A DNA stretch of 64,000 nucleotides. Source: Berberis thunbergii (Eukaryota; Streptophyta; Magnoliopsida; Ranunculales; Berberidaceae). How positions within the stretch are numbered: position 1 is the stretch's first letter; each line of letters starts with the position of its first letter. Position numbers and translations under genes: made by a program. Of this stretch, positions 33,504 to 44,751 are shown one piece after another. The DNA is taken from NCBI GenBank assembly GCA_003290165.1, contig QNQO01000454.1:466001-530000 (forward strand), in the 5' to 3' direction. A model generated the notes under the pieces. It was not told the DNA's origin. It saw only the letters and a list, made by a program, of their open reading frames with translations, and did no database searches.

Positions 33504-35925
33504 ATGGTAGGCCGAAATCATCTTCCTGGTGAATTATTCGCTAAGGGACATAAATTTTCTTAGGAGTGGTTGTTCTATGAATCTTATCTGGAAGTCTTTC
33601 GTAAGACATACATGATTTCTGGTGTTCTGCACTCTGGGCACTGATTTGACACCATTGTCTCCTCCTTAGGGGTTTATCTGTCTTCAATGAGGTATGTTTC
33701 AATCGGGTGTCCGCTTTTCTGTTATCATGGAGATCTGGGAATTCCAGGCGTACCTCGGTATTGCACCCACTCAACTTGTGCCGAACAGGTCTAGGATTGT
33801 TATTGCCATTCTGAATAGGGCTAAGGGTGCTGATGTCTGAGTGTCTTTGAGGGTGATGCAATTGCTTACTTCTCCTCGAATAAATGAGCATGTTGTGTGT
33901 GTGCTGACATCACCAGACTGTTGTTTCGACAATCTGCTTGATGATTTCAAATCATGGCAGAAGTTTTGTTTCATGGCTCTAGCGGACTCGACATACTTTG
34001 AGCTTGTTGGTCGTCTGGTCGAGCGTGAATTTAGACCACTGAGTAAGCTGGCTCTTTTTCCGATCTTGCTTGTGTTAATTGCATATTAGATTTGCGGGGA
34101 GATTATCAACTTCGCCACTTTCTACCGAAGATAAAACAACTTTGGATGCATTTCGCGACATGCCTCGTCTAGAGGTAGAGGATGTCGTTAAGTCTTCTAA
34201 TGTCGAGCGCAACGAACTATGGACTCATTGGCACATGGCTCACACTCTTTTTCGGGTAAAGAAGCAAAAACCAAAAGGCGTGTCTGCTTCGAGGAAAATG
34301 AAACTTCCCATGATCAGGGATCCAAGTCCTTCGAGGAGGGAAAAAAATAGATGAGGCACTTCCTTCTCTTGTGCGTTTGAAGAGGTCTCGTGTTTTGCCT
34401 AGATCCGTCCGCAGGCACTTGGTTTCGTCCAAAGGACGTGATGTTGTCTGGCAAGTGTCAGATGAGACTGTTGTTTCTGAGAGGCATGATGCTCAGGCTG
34501 TGACCCCTATCTCCCTTCCTGAATTGGAAAGGGAGTATCTGCAAATGGTGGGTGTGGTGGATGTAACAAAACTAAGCACCAAACAAGTGGAGTTTCTGAA
34601 TAAAATGTTGATGCAGGTGGGCAGGGAAGCTTCGGACAGTCGTCCCTTTTCAATAAAGGACTTTGAGCTCCGCCTTTCTCTAGATCATGAACCTGTTGAA
34701 GAGTCGTCCGATTGTCGACGCTATGGTGAAGGGTCATGTTTTCATCGTTCGTACCGTGCTCCATCTCGTTCCCGTTCTAATATTGACTTGACGTTGGGTC
34801 CAAGGAATAACGCGCTTCCCTCTTCTCCGTCAACTGATTCTCAATCGGTGCGTAAAAAATCGATTGTTGCGGGAAAAGAGAAAGTTGTTGATGAGAGCCC
34901 TGATGTAGTAAAGATGGCCAAGGGTTGTGCTGGGGTGATTCTAGTTTCGAATGATCTTCATTCGGATGCCCGAATCAGTCTATTTGCTCCAGACGTAGTA
35001 AGCATGAACAACCAAGCTTGGCATCAAGAAGTTGACATATCTTACGCTTCGAGGAAACATATCAGCAGGTGGAATGACTGGCTGGAAAACTGCGCTTCGG
35101 AGCCAGCGGGAGTGGTGCTAGGATAGTGTTTGGATTAAGGGTAGAAACATCTTGTGCTGGGGATGTCATACCTGAATCAAGTGGTCGCAGCTGGAATTAA
35201 AGTTGAGATCACTCGTGAGAGTGTATACCATGGAGTGAGTCTTTGCAAACTTGCAGAAGTCATATTCTGATGCTTTCTACAAGATTGAGTCGCTGAGTAA
35301 GCAACTTAAAGCTTTTTCAGACACTCCTGATCCATTAGGTCAGAGGCTCAGAAGGTTTGATTGGAGGCACTTGAGTCCGACTTGGCGGGAGTAGTGTCTG
35401 CGAAGGATCAATTCAAAAATGAATTGAATCTTGTCCGTTGTGACTTTTAGGTTTCTCGCAATACTATGGCTGGAGTGCAGGCTGGACTGCAAGCTCTGTA
35501 TGCTGAGGGGATCAAGAAGGAGTTCGAGTAGACTGCCTGATGTCAGCAGTTGGAAGCCAACGTTGGGTTCAATGCCAAAAGTGCACGGACCGCTGAAGAA
35601 TAGTTCCTTTTGGCTCGAAGTGAGTTGAATATCGCCAATGATAAGTTGGATGCCGAGCAGTCCAAAACTGATATGCTGTCGGCGAATTGGAACAACTAGA
35701 ATGGGAGCTCTCTGAATCAAGAGGCACGAGACTAAACTTCTCAAGTCCCAAGGCACGTTTAAGTTCAACAGAGTCATGCATGGAAGGCTGGAGCTATTGC
35801 ATCTGATGAAGGAGAAGTATGCCGATTGAGATCTCTCTTATTATAAAGAGATTGCATATGCAGAGTTTGGAGCGACCTCCGATTCGTCTAAAGAAGAAGA
35901 AGGCCCTGATGAGGGGGATCTATAG
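33504..35925 (+). pseudogene. Antisense ORF a of Tat-like copy 2 (PF04195-like plus coiled coil)
   Basis: It starts MVGRNHLPGELFAKG at 33504. The domain region has LLTSPRINEHVVCVLTS and LLDDFKSWQKFCF (33855-33975). A longer open frame at 34371-35126 holds the basic linker and RISLFAPDVVSMNNQAW, then HQEVDISYASRKHIS. The heptad-rich tail follows and ends in an acidic stretch before TAG at 35923. An early stop (near 33561) and frameshifts show that it is dead. Better preserved than copy 1, it shows that the full protein would be roughly 800 residues. The role is unknown. Confidence 0.75.
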
Positions 35926-36379
35926 GCAGCACCTACAGATGTGTCACCTACTTCTTCCCCGCTAAGTCTGGCTCTGTTGTATTTGACTCTCCTCCTGTGA
36001 GGGGTAAATCTTGTATTTTCTTTTCAGTTTGTAAATGAATAGTACTTTGCACATGTTTGTTTTCCTTTGCTTTTTCTGCTAGCTTTTACCTGATTTGTCT
36101 TATTTTGACATTAATTGTCAGACAAAAGGCTCTATTAGGCTAGGGAGCTTTATGATTGATCCGCTGTTGAGAGCTCTAACTTCTTTTGTTGCAATAGTTT
36201 GTGCGATTCTGATCAGACTCCTTTTTAGAGATTGGGGAGTGTAATACACCCTCTAGTTGGCGACTTGGCTGTTTGTTGAACCAACAGTTGTTGCTGTTAT
36301 AAGCGAATTAGTTAGACTGTGGTCCCAACATGTGTACCGTTGTAGATGATTGGACAATAGTTTTCGCGAGTCGTCTGGG
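35926..36379 (+). other. 3' flank of antisense ORF a, copy 2
   Basis: T-rich non-coding sequence equivalent to 7579-8159. 'AATGAATAGTAC' near 36034 is a possible poly(A) signal. Confidence 0.4.
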
Positions 36380-37380
36380 TCGAGTTTCCAAAACCTTGAC
36401 CAGACTTTTGACTCATCTTCACTTACTATTCATAGAATAGACTTAATTGGACCGGGGGTTGTTATCGCCAGTTATAACTGACTAAACTAGGGTCAGGTTT
36501 TGGTGACCATGGTGGTCCCTGGTAAGCCATCTTGATCAGGGGTCGAGGGCACTGACTAGACTCCCATTTTCCAACACATCTTGATCCGTTCGTGGGGGAC
36601 TAGGAATTGGAGCAAGCTAGAAGTTATCATCGTCAGTCGTTCTTACTAAACTTTGGCGGGATTCAGAGATCATAGTCTGTAGTTGGCCACTGATCCTTGT
36701 TAAGCTGTCTTCACAAGGGTACATAAGCGCTGACTAAGTTCTCACTTTCTAAGTCGTCGTAATCCGTGCGCAGCGAACTAGGCTTCAAGCAGACCAAAAC
36801 CATCTTCATCAACGACCATTGACTAAGCTTTGGTTGGGGTTCGGCGGTCACTGTCTTCATACAAGTAGTGACCCCTGGCAAGACATCTTAATCAAGCATC
36901 GAGTGCGCTGACTAGACTCCCACTTTCTAGGACGTCAAAATCAGTTATTTGGGAGGCTTCGAGCAGACTAGAAGCCATCGTCGTCGGTTGTCATAGACTA
37001 AGCTTTGGTCGGATTCGATCTCTATTTCCCATGTTTGAACAATTATCCTTGGCAATTTGTCTCAATCGGGCATTAGAGCGTTGATTAAGCTGTCACTCTC
37101 TAAACCGTTGACACCCATTTAATTTAACGGACGAGGCATTGGAGCGCACCAGAAGCTATCATCATAGGTCAAAACCGACTAAGCTTTGGTTAGGTTCGGT
37201 GACCATTATCTATAGTTGGAAAATGGTCCCTGGAAATTCATTGTGGTCAGGTATTACGAATGTTGACTAAACTTCCACTTTCTAACCCATCGTCATCCGT
37301 TTTTGGCAGGCTAGGTGTTAGAGCGGATCAGAAGCTATCGTAATCAGTTAAAGCTAACTAAGCTTTGTTTAAAATAAGAT
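36380..37380. repeat. Decayed tandem repeats between the antisense ORFs, copy 2
   Basis: Recurring blocks such as TGACTAGACTCCCA(C/T)TTTCTA, GACCATxGTC and GACTAAGCTTTGG(T/C) alternate at roughly 110-170 bp. Unit sequence is related to, but diverged from, the 8160-9300 array of copy 1. Confidence 0.7.
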
Positions 37381-37719
37381 TTTGGGCATGTAAGTCTGAC
37401 TTGGGTGTCCTGACTTGCTTAGCTCACCTGGCGGTTTGATTTCAGTGTCAGATCGATTGATCAGACTAATAATAGATTGTTTGGCTTTAATGAACAACAA
37501 AATAATAGTGAAGGTAATGCCTTGGATTTAATGATAATACTCTGTAGGCACGCTCCTTATTTTCTGGGCGCTCAGGGCCTTTGTTGTCTGTTCCTTTGTT
37601 GTGCTGGGCCGGATCTGGTAGGGTAGAAACTTGTGCCCACTAGTGGATAGCCCGATTAAAAAAAATCTTTGTGGATCAGCTCAGGGATATGGGCATTCTG
37701 CAAAACGGTTCATTATTGA

Positions 37720-37890
37720 TTACTCCCCCTAGTTAATGGGGCTGCTTGCAGGGTCATTAATTAGAAAGATGTGGACTCGTGCAGTTGTAATTGGAATCGT
37801 CATTTTTCTGATTTTTCGTACGTCATTCAATGTTGAAGTAACTGTTTGCGGACGCTGCTTCATAAACCATCTCGCTTATATATAGGCTAG
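37720..37890 (+). promoter_or_regulatory. Candidate antisense promoter for ORF b, copy 2
   Basis: ATTACTCCCCCTAGTTAATGGGG is shared with copy 1. A TATATATAGG box lies at about 37878-37887 and the ATG at 37914. Spacing to an internal ATG fits a plant promoter with a short leader. Expression is inferred only. Confidence 0.45.
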
Positions 37891-37913
37891 CTATTTTGTG
37901 TTCAAGCATAGCA

Positions 37914-38300
37914 ATGAGAATAGTAGAGCATGTTAATCAAATGCATCTTACCAGAGAGTTTGCTTTGGGTTTTCCAAAGGCTGATGGAAGATCTCTCTCA
38001 CTGGAATCTTTAAATGTTCTAACATTTGCACCGATGAGTCTTGATAAGACTTGTTATTATGCGGTGCCGCCTGCTCTGAGTGGGCATCTAATTGATCCTA
38101 TGAGATCTTATAATATCTTTGTATATATCTTAGAAGTACAGACTATTCCTCAGGGGACAAATCTGTCTTTCATATTCTGTGGCTCCCGAGTTCCCATTCG
38201 CCATTGTTGTTGGGTGATAATACATGTAGCTAGTTTGTGGCGTTTGTTCGCTCTGGGCTTCATGCGTGATGCAAGGCAGGCTGGTGTAGAGGAGTTCTGA
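37914..38300 (+). CDS. Antisense ORF b of Tat-like copy 2 (unknown, 128 codons)
   Basis: It is open from ATG 37914 (MRIVEHVNQMHL) to TGA at 38298-38300. The core LESLNVLTFAPMSLDKTCYY is nearly identical in order to copy 1 (9853-10181), and EVQTIPQGTN recurs. A frame reading VATFESSSQGDLTEQ followed by LPYFVDVLLSPPSLLEVD lies downstream (38450-38580) and may be its decayed C-terminus. A TATA box upstream and AATAAAATTTG downstream (38699) bracket it. I do not recognise the protein. It is antisense to the protease and gag of the host element. Confidence 0.5.
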   Translation: MRIVEHVNQMHLTREFALGFPKADGRSLSLESLNVLTFAPMSLDKTCYYAVPPALSGHLIDPMRSYNIFVYILEVQTIPQGTNLSFIFCGSRVPIRHCCWVIIHVASLWRLFALGFMRDARQAGVEEF

Positions 38301-38639
38301 TGAATGGGACCTTCTTTCCAGTGACGTTAGCTCAGTTGCATTTCAAACACTTCTGTCTTGAGGGTCATCCTTCTTTTGCCTCCTTCTGCTTTAGTTCTCG
38401 TCCCTTTTCGTAAGGTAGTATGGCGGGTTGAAGACGTCTGAGTTTCATTTCTTGGCTTATGTTGCCACCTTTGAATCATCCTCGCAAGGTGATTTGACGG
38501 AGCAATGAATTGAGAGCGTTCCTTTGCCTTATTTTGTGGACGTTTTACTTTCACCACCTTCTCTTTTGGAAGTGGATTAGCAGATCGGAGTCTCTACCTT
38601 GTTTTAGTGGATAAATACTTGCATCCAACTTAGATACTT

Positions 38640-38720
38640 GTAATGTATAAAATGATATACTAGTTGGTCGACAAACCTTGTAATAACTTTCATTGCAATC
38701 AATAAAATTTGTTTTATTTC
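38640..38720 (+). terminator. Candidate poly(A) region after ORF b
   Basis: CTTGTAATGTATAAAATG and CAATCAATAAAATTTG are plant-type upstream and near-upstream polyadenylation signals. Copy 1 has AATAAATAG in the same relative place (about 10651). Confidence 0.45.
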
Positions 38721-38929
38721 CGAAATGTGTCTTGTACTAACAATTCTAAAATGAAAAACAGAAAACAAGAAACACATTTTCCGAATAGCTCTAGCTTCTG
38801 GCTTTCCGAATAGCTGCACTTTGGTTATCGAGTCTCCTCTGCCCTCATAAAATTATTTTCTTCTTTCTTCTAGGCCCGATGCCTGACATGTTGGTCTATG
38901 GGCTCGAGCTCCAATTGGCAACAATTCAG

Positions 38930-39325
38930 CTACTTCAGGGATGCATAATGTCAACCTCTTGTTGCTTGTTGATCGCCTTGTATATTTCCTTGGGCATGGT
39001 TGACTATATATTTTATACATTGGTGCAGAGTGGAGACCACTGCTTCCAAATGATGAAGTCACAACCTTCCCAGAATAATGTTGTAGGTGGATGGAACGTC
39101 AACCGCCATGAACTCTTGGACAATGTACTTTCATAATTGTGGCTTTCTTGCCACAACCATTAGATTGATCTTCCCGGAGAGGAAACACTTATCTCCGCTG
39201 AATCCAACCACGGGGTGGGTGGCGGGTGTTAAGTCTTTCTCTTGTAGTTGCATGTTGCGGAATGCAGTGAGGAACACAACATTTAGTGAGCTTCCAGTGT
39301 CCACCAAGGTCCTTTTTACCTCCCA
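38930..39325 (-). pseudogene. Aspartic protease of Tat-like copy 2
   Basis: The minus strand encodes LVDTGSSLNVVFLTAFRN (catalytic DTG), VVGFSGDKCFLSGKI, YNIILGRL and LHHLEAVVSTLHQCIKY. It has the same protease as copy 1, with two stops (for example in place of the Trp after LGRL). No RT follows. Confidence 0.82.
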
Positions 39326-39399
39326 CTTAGCAATAAGGACGAGATGACCAGGGCGTCATTGTGAGGAGAATGTACCCCCTGGAGTTCCCTTTCTATAAA

Positions 39400-40618
39400 T
39401 GTCAATGATGGGATAGGGCTGTCAACTCGTGCGTGTTGTACTTGTCGGTCTTCATACTGAGATGGTGTCCGCATCTCAGTTAGTGTCATCTTGCGGGACA
39501 TGTTTGATTGCTCTCCTTTGAGACCGACCTCGTGGAAGATGTAAATGACTCTAGGAGCTTCATTTTCAATCTCCTTGACATCGTCTGCTCTTTCCTTTGC
39601 TCGGTCCTGCCTCCTGTCCTAGCCTAGGAACTCCTTGAGTTTGTCTTTCCTGATCCAATACTCAATTTCTCCTCTGAGGTTTTTGCAATCCTCAGTATCA
39701 TGTCTGCCTTCCTTGTATAGGTGCAGTATTTGCTATTATCGCACCGAGCATGCTCTCCTCGCTGCTTAGGCGGCCACTTCAGCTCTTGCCAATCCTTGAT
39801 GGAATCAAGGATGTCAGACAGACTGATATTGAGAAGAGTGACAGACCTGAATCCGACATAATTATAGGCCTTGTCTTGCCTTGTGCGGCCCAAATCAGTT
39901 TTGTTGTCTGTGCACTTTATCATGTTATCATCATCGTCCTATTTCTTCTTCCCCTCTTTCCTGTCCTTTGGAATAGATGGTTTCTTCTCTGACTCCTTTT
40001 ATCTCTTGGCGGCCAGCATTCGTCTAGAGTGATGTAACTTTGGACATCTCTAAGCAAGTTTGTCATATTGGTTGGGGGGTCCAGGGTAAGAAAGTCGTTG
40101 AATTTGCATCTTCTCAGACCTAAAGTGAAAGTCGTGACGGCGGTGTCATCACTACAACCATCGATGAGGGTCAACTCATCATTAAAACGAGTGACGTGCT
40201 CCTCCAATGTCTCGTTCTGTTTCTACTTTAGGGTCAGCAGATAATGCGGACCCTTAATGAGCCTTTGGCTGCCCACGAAACGTGTGAGGAACGCCAATGC
40301 CAATGTCTGGAATGAATCGATGGATTTCGGAAGAAGGTTGTGGAACCACGTCAGTGCTGATGTTTTCAGGCTAGCAAGAAATGATCAATACATTATCGCA
40401 TCATACCCTTCTTTGATCGCCATAACATGCTGGAAGTGGCGCAAGTGATCGGACGGGTCTCTTGTCCCGTCGTAAAACTCAAGTTTTGGTGGTGTGTATT
40501 TCTTTGGAAGCAGTTCGACTATGATATGATCCATGAACGGAAGGACAATGAGACAAAATAGTACATCTGGGTTTGTAGCCCCGTTGTGTATGGGGTTCTG
40601 TGAGACATGTCTGGGTCT
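39400..40618 (-). pseudogene. Gag of Tat-like copy 2
   Basis: The minus strand encodes PPKLEFYDGTRDPSDHLRH and FQHVMAIKEGYDAIMY, then ALTWFHNLLPKSIDSFQTL, EEHVTRFNDELTLIDGCSDD and LDPPTN. Frameshifts lead into the Cys/His block and a basic C-terminus near 39640. The N-terminal part is cut at 40620. Confidence 0.82.
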
Positions 40619-40620
40619 CT

Positions 40621-40710
40621 CACTACAACAAATAGGCCGACAGGTCTCGAACCTATGACGTGGGGTATAAACCGACATAGCCCTAACCACTCGACCATAA
40701 CACCATTGGC
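40621..40710 (-). other. tRNA-like (SINE-head-like) segment with a CACTA-like edge
   Basis: On the minus strand, TGGTCGAGTGG (A box, 40687-40697) and GGTTCGAGACC (B box, 40643-40653) lie 33 bases apart, with a T-arm able to pair (ATAGG with CCTGT). This is an internal Pol III promoter as in tRNA genes and SINEs. No complete acceptor stem forms, so it is not a functional tRNA. The left edge reads CACTACAACAAA, like a CACTA terminus. Confidence 0.5.
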
Positions 40711-43182
40711 ACGTCCTTCTAATTTATTTTGATGACATATATAAAACACACGTCACAAGCCAAGTCATTATATAATAATTTCGGAGAAATTATGACATGC
40801 TTTTTTGGCACGTCTTTTGAACGAGACATGAAAACTTCCAATATATCGGATTTTTTTTTGCCAAGATTAACTTAAAACACCAACCGCTCGCGAAATCCCC
40901 AAAAAAATCCCGCCACTCGCTCATAACTCTATTCATTGAGCCTTGTATAATACGTGTTGTTCTGCAATTAGATTGGTTGCAGTTGCAAGGAGTTGCTTGA
41001 TGTTGTTGCTAGCGTCTGAGGATATCTCGCTTCATCCTTCGCCCAAACCGAACCGATACTAAATTAGGTGTTTTTAGATCAAATTGAAAGAGAAAAAAAA
41101 AGATTTGTAGAGAGAGACGAACGAACGTTTTCTTTCCAGCGAAGAGGTTTGATTAGTAGGTGACTAAAACTTTTCATGAGTTATGAACAACCCAATTCAG
41201 AGAAACCACATACCTATATATTCTCCTGCTTCTGAATGAAGTCTCTCTACGCTTACAGAAACCCCTCTGTTATCCCAACCTCAAGGTATGTGCTCCATTG
41301 AATCCGGGGTTCAATTAGTTGCAAGTGTTTGGTTTTCATGTCTTATAATTTGTAATCAATCTCAAGCAAGTGATTTTGGTGGATTAGTTTCAGGAAAAAA
41401 AAGAGGGTGATTGTCAAGATGGTTGCTTTTCCTTCCTGTAGATATTACATTTGGTCTTGGACTTGGCAGATCTTCAGAAATCAAGACAAGGTGCCTTCTT
41501 TTCTTTATCTTCTCCAACTTTAAAAGATATTTTCTTTTGGCTTCCTCATTTCTTGGAAAGCTTAGTTTCATATTATGATTGTATATATCAAAACCAATCT
41601 TTTATTGTCTGACCATAGATAGGGGCAAAAGAGGTGTGTAGTGCATTATTGTGCACTTGTGCCTAGAGGTAGAATTCTTGAGATTCAATAGTAATGGTTG
41701 GTAGTTTGATGAAATTTTGGAAGAGGAGTTTGTCAATTGCAAGGGATTAAGAGTGGAAGTTATTACTACTATCAAATATTTCGTATTAGACAAGGTTTTA
41801 TTTAGTGAGACGGGATACGTCATCAGCAAAACACAGAATGTCAAGATACTATTTATCCAATGCTATAGAAATTTAAGCACTTCAACTACAATGTATTATT
41901 GGGTTTGAAATTAGTGGGATGGGATGCATTGATCCATTAGTTGAAAGATTTCATAACTATGGTAATTCTAAGTTCCTCACCTTTCTATATCGCAAAGAGT
42001 TTTTGGCTCTGTTACTTCGTTTAACCTATGTTATCTCATACCTTCTTTAGCAGTATGATGCTTGGTCGTTGTGTACCTAGGATCTTGTATTTGACACAAG
42101 TTTCTTCCTTTCTGTTTGGAGCTATCAGGAATGTGAGATTTTCTGATGCATAAAGAATTTTGTGCTAATACTCTCTAGTAAACTCATCCATTGCTAGTTC
42201 GTTTCAAGAAGGAACTTACGCCAGTGCCTTCCTTCTTGTTTGACTTCTTTCTTACTTTTGTCAACTTGAACTTGGATGGAGACTTGAAGGTTTTTATTTA
42301 ATCGCTAACTTCATTACTCTATCCCCTAATTAGGTTTACATTGTTGTCAAACTGTAAGTCCTCTACTTGATATATCATTCCATATGCCTCAAAACTATTT
42401 CACTTTTCCCATCAGTAAACCAACATATTCTCGAGTTTGTCTTCCAGTTATGAAGATTCAGAATTGAACTAATCCAGAACATTTAATAGCTAGAACAGTC
42501 TATCTAGTTTAAATTTGATATCTAGCTAGATCCTGAACCATGGATCTAGATAAATTTTGCTGTCAGAAAATCAAACAAAGAACCAAATTTATGAATTTTT
42601 CCAGTTAAATAAGAGATGTTAGATTTATTGATTTTAGATATTTAAGATGTGGTTTATGAACTCTGGAATTCTTTGTGGAATATCTTGTTTAGTTATGGCC
42701 TAGAGATTTGTCATCTGGTGAACTTCATATTCTTTTAAATTCCGTTTAAGTTGAAAATTCCATTGGAGTTCTAAAAGTCACTGATTGTACCCCATTTTAT
42801 TGTTTGGGATATTGTAAATAATAGGAAAGGAGTTCTTCAGAGGCCGAAGAATCTATTAATCACTGATTGTAACCCATTAGTTGGACATGCCCTTAACTAA
42901 TTTTTTTCCTAGTTTGAGTTAAGGGAAAATGTCTTTTGACTTATCCTGATTATTTGTTTTTCATGGGTTTCTAGCTATTGATGCACCTAGCGGCTTTCTC
43001 TTTGAATGGTGGTCGGTCTTTTGGGATATCGTCATAGCTAGAACAAATAAAAAACACTATGAATGTTGCATTTTACATTGAGGTGTGTTCCAGAGACATT
43101 TTCATCCTAGTGCATCTTGAACTTAAATTTTTTCTTTTGTATGTAGTTCTTAATTAGATAAACAAGGCTTAATGTGATGTTC
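40711..43182. other. No gene recognised
   Basis: About 2.5 kb of AT-rich unique-looking sequence. A C-rich stretch near 40880-40930 and GAGAGAGACGAACGAACG near 41110 followed by possible donors (CAAGGTATGT at 41282) hint at an untranslated first exon, but no coding sequence supports this. Confidence 0.4.
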
Positions 43183-43800
43183 CACTACACCAAAAACCCC
43201 CATTAGCAACGGTTCTATACCGTGGGCGTAAGGCATTGTCACGGCTAAGAGCCGTGGGCTACAGAGGCGTCGCGAAATTCCTTGTAACGGCTATAAACCG
43301 TTGCTAAACATTGTAGCAACGGTTTTATGCTTGAAAGGGGGGATGTCATTTTTAGCATGTAGCCACGGTTTTAGACCGTTGCACGACCAATAGCAACGGT
43401 TTTTAGTCGTGGCAAAAATAGCCACGGTTATAAGCCGTGCCAAAGTGTGGATATTAGCAACGGTTTTAAACCGTGACCATGGCCACGGTTTGAAACCGTG
43501 GCTAAACAATGAGATATAACTGTAGCTAACAAGGTAGCAACGGTTTTAAGCCGTGGCTAACCATGGCCACGGTTTGAAACCATGGCTAAACAATGAGAAA
43601 TAACTGTAGCTAACAAGGTAGCAACGGTGTTAAGCCGTGTCTAATTCTGGCCACGGTTTAAAACCGTGGCTAAACAGTGAGAAATAACTATAGCTAACAA
43701 GGTAGCAACGGTTTTTAGCCGTTGGCAGGTAAAACAAAATTTAAAAAAAAAAGAAATCTGGTTTGTTGCAACGGTTTCAAACCGTTGCAAATTAATATAA
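43183..43800. repeat. CACTA terminus and subterminal repeat array
   Basis: Units of TAGC(A/C)ACGGTTTnAA(A)CCGT(T/G)GCTAA occur about a dozen times or more. They are palindromic in themselves and separated by CAATGAGA(A/T)ATAACTGTAGCTAACAAGG links (three copies). Such arrays are TNPA-type binding sites. Confidence 0.88.
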
Positions 43801-44147
43801 TCGAAAAAAAAAATTTAATTTTTTTTTTGCTGCTGCAGCAAAATCACAGCCGTACTATGGTTTGTGTCATGCCTCCGGCACGAATAAGATTTCACCAAAC
43901 TATATGCTAGATAAATACAAAATCAACCGTAAAAAGGAATTTGTCAAGTTTTGACGCCAAACAAAAACATGTAAACAAATAGCACTAATGTACAATAACA
44001 AGATTAACCTGAACAAATGGAACTTTGTTATATCATGTTTCGCTCGCATCTAAAACAAAAGAATTTCTCTATGTTTTTTCCAACAATACAAATCCACCTA
44101 GTTATAATGTAAGAAAATACATTGATGCCCTTAGGAACAGGCCCCAT

Positions 44148-44342
44148 TTCGTTCGGTAGTTGCTTGTTCAATATACTGAAAATGATGAGAATGCAACACC
44201 TGGTAGTTGCTTGTATATGGCACCGATGATGGTTGATACAACGACACACTTTGCACCCCAGAAACAAGCAATGTATGCGCATTCTCCTGTCCAACATACT
44301 GCTGCCCGTACTGACTCAGACCTTCAGAGCCCTGCAGTATAA
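44148..44342 (-). pseudogene. Coding-like fragment, unrecognised (Q/S/Y-rich)
   Basis: This minus-strand open frame reads GSEGLSQYGQQYVGQ, then ENAHTLLVSGVQSVSLYQPS, then SVPYTSNYQV and a stop near 44148. A CAACTACC string is repeated within it. The composition resembles disordered tails of RNA-binding or transcription proteins. It lies among captured exons in the same orientation, so I infer another captured piece. The family is unknown. Confidence 0.4.
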
Positions 44343-44624
44343 AAATTAGTCAGTACTCAATGACAGACAAACATGACCTATAAAGATTGCTAATAAACCA
44401 ATGACAGACAAACATGACCTATAATTGCACAGTTACTGAAACAAGACAACATAGATACTCTTTAAGTGCTTTATTGCATATAATCTAGACCTGGGTGTAA
44501 CAATAAGTTGTAGCAAAAGCACAAGTAGAAGTATCATCATCAACAACATATAGGTTTCATGCTGAAAAAAAAATTTCTACTAGACCAGATTATATGCTCT
44601 TAGGGCCCAAGACCAATTACTTAC

Positions 44625-44751
44625 CAGCTTGTTCTCCACAAACACCAATGCATGACAAGTAGCAAGAATTTCCATTGTACGGACATGTTTCAAATCCAGT
44701 TCGAAGGACAATAGCCACACAACCACCATCATTAGCTTTAAGAGGGAAAGA
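44625..44751 (-). pseudogene. P5A-type cation ATPase fragment (two exons fused)
   Basis: The minus strand, after an acceptor CCAG, reads SFPLKANDGGCVAIV and LRTGFET. Then, in another frame and without an intron, it reads VRTMEILATCHALVFVENKL up to a GTAAGT donor. Both blocks occur in plant P5A ATPases (the MIA/PDR2 family, ER ion homeostasis), but well apart from each other in the protein. The phosphorylation site that normally lies between them is missing. It is therefore a rearranged gene fragment. It belongs with 45669-45741 and 46514-46715. Confidence 0.8.

Larger units (their letters stand above)
31723..40620 (-). mobile_element. Tat-like Ty3/gypsy retrotransposon, copy 2 (5'-truncated)
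   Basis: It has the same anatomy as copy 1: 3' LTR (31723-33223, with a hAT inside), polypurine tract, antisense ORF a, decayed tandem repeats, antisense ORF b, protease and gag. RT and integrase are again absent. It ends inside the gag N-terminal region at 40620 against CACTACAACAAA, and its 5' LTR is not in view. Confidence 0.85.

Noticed and set aside
40640..40705. Functional tRNA gene
   Set aside because: A and B boxes and a T-arm are present, but no acceptor stem or convincing anticodon arm forms.
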